This document shows, piece by piece, positions 63,981 to 64,000 of a stretch of 64,000 nt of DNA. Source of the DNA: Theristus sp. LFF4_11 (Eukaryota; Nematoda; Chromadorea; Monhysterida; Xyalidae); contig JASANC010000153.1 of the NCBI GenBank assembly GCA_030248135.1, forward strand, positions 1 to 64,000. The letters are read 5' to 3'. Numbering within the stretch: position 1 is the first letter of the stretch; every line of letters starts with the position of its first letter. A program made the position numbers and the translations under genes. The notes under the pieces are model-generated. The model was not told the DNA's origin and did not search any database. It saw only the letters and a list, made by a program, of their open reading frames with translations.

Positions 63981-64000
63981 TGCGGACAGCAGACTGTCGT

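Overview
The window is nuclear DNA of an invertebrate animal. Genes are interrupted by many GT-AG introns, most of 40-400 bp with pyrimidine-rich acceptors of the TTTTCAG type. Coding exons are GC-rich, introns and spacers are AT-rich, and repeats are abundant. A nematode-like ecdysozoan fits best: short introns, a GT92 gene, and an env-like glycoprotein of the kind seen in nematode retroelements. An enoplean such as a mermithid is my guess, but the species is inference.

Layout. 1-2.4 kb holds a retroelement-like remnant: a truncated class II (phlebovirus Gc-like) glycoprotein ORF, a block of GGCC palindromes and an SGNH-hydrolase-like ORF. 2.7-10.4 kb (minus) is an ADP-ribosylhydrolase 3 gene whose 5.7 kb first intron contains a complete glycosyltransferase-92 gene on the opposite strand. 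10.9-16.3 kb (minus) is glycyl-tRNA synthetase, rebuilt as 17 exons and 781 residues with a mitochondrial-type leader. 16.5-33 kb is a nest of repeats: foldback-like elements, a 367 bp satellite, G/C-homopolymer elements, a LINE fragment and SINE fragments. Two islands of real coding sequence lie in it: a bHLH exon (ATOH8/Net type) at 22.2 kb and a complete KLHL10-like gene at 27.1-29.9 kb (minus). 33-49.7 kb (plus) is an AMPK gamma-subunit gene with a long 5' region and several possible first exons. 50.9-52.1 kb (minus) is a small three-finger, probably GPI-anchored protein. 56.2-58.5 kb (plus) is a PTB-domain protein with a Met/Pro/Gly-rich tail. 60.8-61.8 kb (minus) is PRKRIP1. 62.9-64 kb (minus) is an unrecognised acidic-tailed protein that may continue past the window edge.

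The genes do not form one pathway; they are unrelated cellular genes (translation, ADP-ribose signalling, energy sensing, ubiquitin adaptor, splicing-associated). Exon joins were tested by codon phase. GARS, ADPRS, KLHL10, the three-finger gene, PRKRIP1, the PTB gene and the AMPK-gamma short form each close to an intact reading frame of family-typical length.
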